A DNA stretch of 64,000 bases. Source: Flavobacteriia bacterium 40-80. GTDB taxonomy: Bacteria; Bacteroidota; Bacteroidia; Flavobacteriales_D; Crocinitomicaceae. This document shows positions 61,759-64,000 of this stretch, one piece after another; the first letter of the stretch is position 1; each line of letters starts with the position of its first letter. The notes below the pieces were generated by a model. The model was not told the origin of the DNA, searched no databases, and saw only the letters and a list, made by a program, of their open reading frames with translations. The position numbers and the translations under genes were made by a program. The DNA is taken from positions 310,001 through 374,000 of the forward strand of contig MKVF01000018.1 in assembly GCA_001899145.1 (NCBI GenBank), in the 5' to 3' direction.

Positions 61759-62287
61759 TTATTTGTTTTACTTGTCAATCTTATTTCTGTTATTACACTC
61801 TTGCAGGGAAAAGATAAACTATGAGGTGAGTGCTTCTCCTGATATGGGTAATTTAAGTGAATTTAAAATAAGTAAAACAAATATAAAAAATGAATATAAT
61901 ATTCAATTTAGTGAGCGAAATAATGCTGTTTTACATATAACTGATTCTATTGTTTTTATCTCTTTTTCATCAGAGAATAATGAAGAAAAAAGGATTCTCT
62001 TTAAAAAAGATAGCTTTTCTTTTGAAAATGATACGTTATCCAATAAATATGACGATAAAATCATTATCAAGAAGTTCCCTGGATTAGTATTGGATGATAT
62101 ATGCAGGGCTGATATTCTTTTTGACTATGATAGTGCTATTATGAGACCATATATTCTTTGGTTTTCATTTCAGAAAGGATTTGTGCAAGTGATAACAGGA
62201 GATATTGTTTGTGTAGAAATATTGACATTTCTTCCAGACTTAAAATATAGAATGATTAGAAAGGATAAAAATGCAGGGTATTTATAG
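61733..62287 (+). CDS. Candidate immunity lipoprotein 2
   Basis: 184 residues, a paralog of candidate immunity lipoprotein 1. Lipobox LLLHSC, then a core with ICRADI and FSFQKGFVQVI, ending LKYRMIRKDKNAGYL against LKYRIIKKDKNAGYL in copy 1. It overlaps the toxin-tail fragment by 26 nt, the same arrangement as copy 1 with the full toxin. Many substitutions in the central part suggest a different or changed specificity. Confidence 0.8.
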   Translation: MKQAKRKNNYLFYLSILFLLLHSCREKINYEVSASPDMGNLSEFKISKTNIKNEYNIQFSERNNAVLHITDSIVFISFSSENNEEKRILFKKDSFSFENDTLSNKYDDKIIIKKFPGLVLDDICRADILFDYDSAIMRPYILWFSFQKGFVQVITGDIVCVEILTFLPDLKYRMIRKDKNAGYL

Positions 62288-62393
62288 TTTCTCAAGATTA
62301 TAAAACGTCTGGAATTAATAAAAACAAAGATTTGGAATTAAGTTGAACAGATTTTATATTTTGTAGAAATGTGATATAAATCTATTTTGGTTA

Positions 62394-62947
62394 ATGAGCT
62401 ATTTATATATTAAAATCAGGACTTTTTATCTTGCGATTATCTTTCTACTGCTGACTTATAGTTGTGGTAAAACAGACTATACTTTAAAAATTAGTTCAGA
62501 AAAGTTTCCGGAAGAAGCGTCAGAATTTCAGTTTTATAAGACAGGTAATAATCTGTATAAAATGAAGCTTGATACTCTTATTCAGGGACAAGTACACTTT
62601 GAGAATGATTCATTTGCATATATTGTGTTTGATAACTTTAAGGATAGAAAAATCCCTTTTTTTATACGCAATAATTTCATTGTTACGTCAGATACGATTA
62701 AAGACACCCTAAATAATATTGAATTTGTGTAAGCCAAAAAGAAGGAGTGGCTTATGAGGAAATTTCTAATGTAGTGATCAGGTACAAAAAGTCGGTCGTG
62801 TTTGGAGAGTATAATGTTTGGTTTTCTTTCAAAAAAGGAATCTTGCAGATTATTTATTTTGATGGTATTGTAAAAGGTTATACTATTTTTTATCCCCAGG
62901 AAAAATATTACAGTAAGATTGTTGATTCATCATGTGTTAGGATTTGA
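62394..62947 (+). pseudogene. Candidate immunity lipoprotein 3, frameshifted
   Basis: The frame from 62394 encodes a lipoprotein (lipobox LTYSC) with KIPFFIRNN and TSDTIKDTL as in the other copies, and stops after NNIEFV (62732). The remaining part lies in another frame from ~62723, with VWFSFKKGILQII matching IWFSFDRGIIQIL of copy 1. A one-base deletion near 62722-62730 explains this. It has no adjacent toxin fragment. Confidence 0.75.
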
Positions 62948-62990
62948 ATGAAAGGAAAAGATAATAGTATTTTATTTGTTATAAATAGGT

Positions 62991-63122
62991 GTGTGTGATG
63001 CTGTCCTTTTTTTCATAAAGATAGACAAGGTTTATATAATTGATAGATTCTATTCATACAAACCAGTGGTAATATCTCTGAAAAATATTGATAGTAGAAT
63101 CTTTAAGGAATTAGTAAGATAG
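62991..63122 (+). other. Short open frame, possible gene fragment
   Basis: A GTG-started frame of 43 codons (MCDAVLFFIKIDKVYIIDRF, then YSYKPVVISLKNIDSRIFKELVR) reads like protein rather than random sequence. It has no clear start signal. It could be a remnant of another array gene; the evidence is weak. Confidence 0.25.
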
Positions 63123-63160
63123 AATGAGAAGGAGTATTCATAATAAAAATGGACTAAACA

Positions 63161-63451
63161 ATGAATGAAGACGAACAAATATTACTTTTTAGTTATCTCC
63201 TTTTTTGGACGACGTTTGCTTTTTTACTTATAAAGAATAAGTATAATAAACAGATATTAATAATTAACCTGACAATTCATGTAATTTATAGCTCTTATTT
63301 TTTACACTGTCTATTTTATCGGTCATATGGAAACGGGACAGCATTAGCATGGTGGTTTTACCTTTTGCTATTACTTTGGACTCATTGTATTATTAACCTA
63401 GGGCAACTGATTCATTTAATTATCAAGGCGAAAAAGCAAAAGATAAATTGA
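63161..63451 (+). CDS. Small three-helix membrane protein
   Basis: 96 residues with three hydrophobic segments (~8-24, 31-50, 60-88) and a basic tail (KAKKQKIN). No family is recognised. It is the last gene of the AT-rich region; like the four-helix protein above it, it may be an immunity-type membrane protein or an unrelated insertion. Confidence 0.6.
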   Translation: MNEDEQILLFSYLLFWTTFAFLLIKNKYNKQILIINLTIHVIYSSYFLHCLFYRSYGNGTALAWWFYLLLLLWTHCIINLGQLIHLIIKAKKQKIN

Positions 63452-63508
63452 CATAATTAAAAACCCAACGAACACTTGGATAACGCTAAAAATTATTCAA
63501 CACATATC

Positions 63509-64000
63509 TTAATATTGTATCTCTCTTTCAACTCGTTCAATCTGCGCCATGTGCCGTATAATATGATTGATCACAAAGTGAAAAGTATCACCTAACTTCA
63601 GGCGGAGCAGGGGAGAAATAGACGTTTTAATCCGTATGCGGTTGAGATTTGCACCTTTTGCTTCGTTCAGCAATTCCAGCAATTCGTGTTGCTGCCCGAT
63701 AAATACCGCAATAATCTCTTTCGTCAGTGGAGCGTGCAGGTTCATCGGATCTTTGTCTTTGAACGTTTTCATCTTATTCAGCTTCTCTTTCGGAAGCATG
63801 CTCTTTGCAAAGTAATTCCCCAGCCATCCCGGTTTGACATTCGTATCGGGAGCTGCAGTTGATCGCCGGATTGCTTTCCTGATTTCAGGAAGATAATAAT
63901 CACCGTAAAGATTCAGGTGCTCCAGGCACTCAAGGATACTCCATGATTCAGTATTGCTTTTCCATGTCAGATAATTAAGATCTTTTGCATTGAGCTTTTC
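63509..64000 (-). CDS. DinB superfamily protein, 5' end outside window
   Basis: The frame is open to the right edge, so the start lies beyond 64000; the ATG at 63799 is internal. About 163 residues are visible. They contain WSILECLEHLNLYGDYYLPE and, near the end, LGDTFHFVINHIIRHMAQIERV, the helical bundle and the C-terminal His-x3-His pattern of DinB-like metal-binding proteins. In the family these are thiol-dependent transferases or of unknown function. Base composition returns to normal here, marking the right end of the AT-rich island. Confidence 0.85.
   Translation of the reverse strand, partial: EKLNAKDLNYLTWKSNTESWSILECLEHLNLYGDYYLPEIRKAIRRSTAAPDTNVKPGWLGNYFAKSMLPKEKLNKMKTFKDKDPMNLHAPLTKEIIAVFIGQQHELLELLNEAKGANLNRIRIKTSISPLLRLKLGDTFHFVINHIIRHMAQIERVEREIQY

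Larger units (their letters stand above)
61612..62291 (+). repeat. Duplication unit, copy 2 (toxin tail plus lipoprotein)
   Basis: Diverged copy of 59946-60634. It contains the toxin-tail fragment and the second lipoprotein gene in the same order and overlap. The intervening ~980 bp with two other genes is not duplicated. Confidence 0.85.

Overview
The window looks like a chromosomal segment of a member of the Bacteroidota, most likely Flavobacteriales and perhaps near Fluviicola/Crocinitomicaceae. The lineage call is inference from four things: type IX secretion (T9SS) cargo with type A and type B C-terminal signals plus a PorV/PorQ-type protein; a type III glutamine synthetase; the rplM-rpsI-rpsB-tsf gene order; and many promoters of the Bacteroidota form TTG-N18..21-TAnnTTTG with few Shine-Dalgarno sites. 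Both window edges cut a gene: a T9SS surface protein on the left and a DinB-like protein on the right.

Layout. 1-5.3 kb: giant T9SS surface protein and PorV-like protein. 5.3-10.1 kb: greA (with a promoter-plus-terminator leader), a HIT hydrolase, an M1 aminopeptidase lipoprotein, ispH and an RluA-family pseudouridine synthase. 10.1-15.5 kb: nitrogen and phosphate genes: glnN behind two repeated boxes, an unannotated small RNA on the minus strand, a PhoB-like regulator, a DUF47 (PhoU-like) protein and a Pit transporter. 15.8-18 kb: secreted M43 metalloprotease. 18-22.1 kb: serC-serA, a DUF1015 protein and a YggS-type PLP protein. 22.2 kb: tRNA-Asp. 22.6-27.2 kb: a TetR-controlled tripartite efflux pump (TolC, EmrA-like, EmrB-like). 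27.3 kb: a cystatin-like inhibitor. 28-30.6 kb: a two-component system with two companion genes. 30.7-32.2 kb: a crotonase, a compact cobalamin-riboswitch-like RNA and a thioesterase. 32.2-34.8 kb: ribosomal proteins and EF-Ts. 35.2-39 kb: DsbD system and an MFS transporter. 39.1-40.5 kb: eight 22-bp repeats in front of an AAA/DUF4143 ATPase. 40.6-51 kb: Dcp-type peptidase, a Cys-rich protein pair, a type B T9SS adhesin, pyrophosphatase, a lipoprotein, a sensor kinase and rlmN. 51-56 kb: membrane proteins, a one-chain MutA-MutB methylmalonyl-CoA mutase and a TPR-like protein.

56.3-63.5 kb is the most unusual region. Two related transglutaminase-like proteins (one frameshifted, one ended by an in-frame TAG) lead in the same frame into an RHS core and a C-terminal toxin-like domain with an HExxxH motif. 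Just downstream, in clearly AT-richer DNA, lie three related lipoproteins. The first two overlap a toxin 3' end, and the second overlaps a duplicated 47-codon fragment of that end. Unrelated small secreted and membrane proteins lie between and after them. I read this as a polymorphic-toxin tip with an array of immunity genes, partly decayed. That function is inferred from architecture only.

Limits: everything here was read by eye. No homology search, folding program or composition count was run, and the frameshifts and nonsense codon could be assembly errors.
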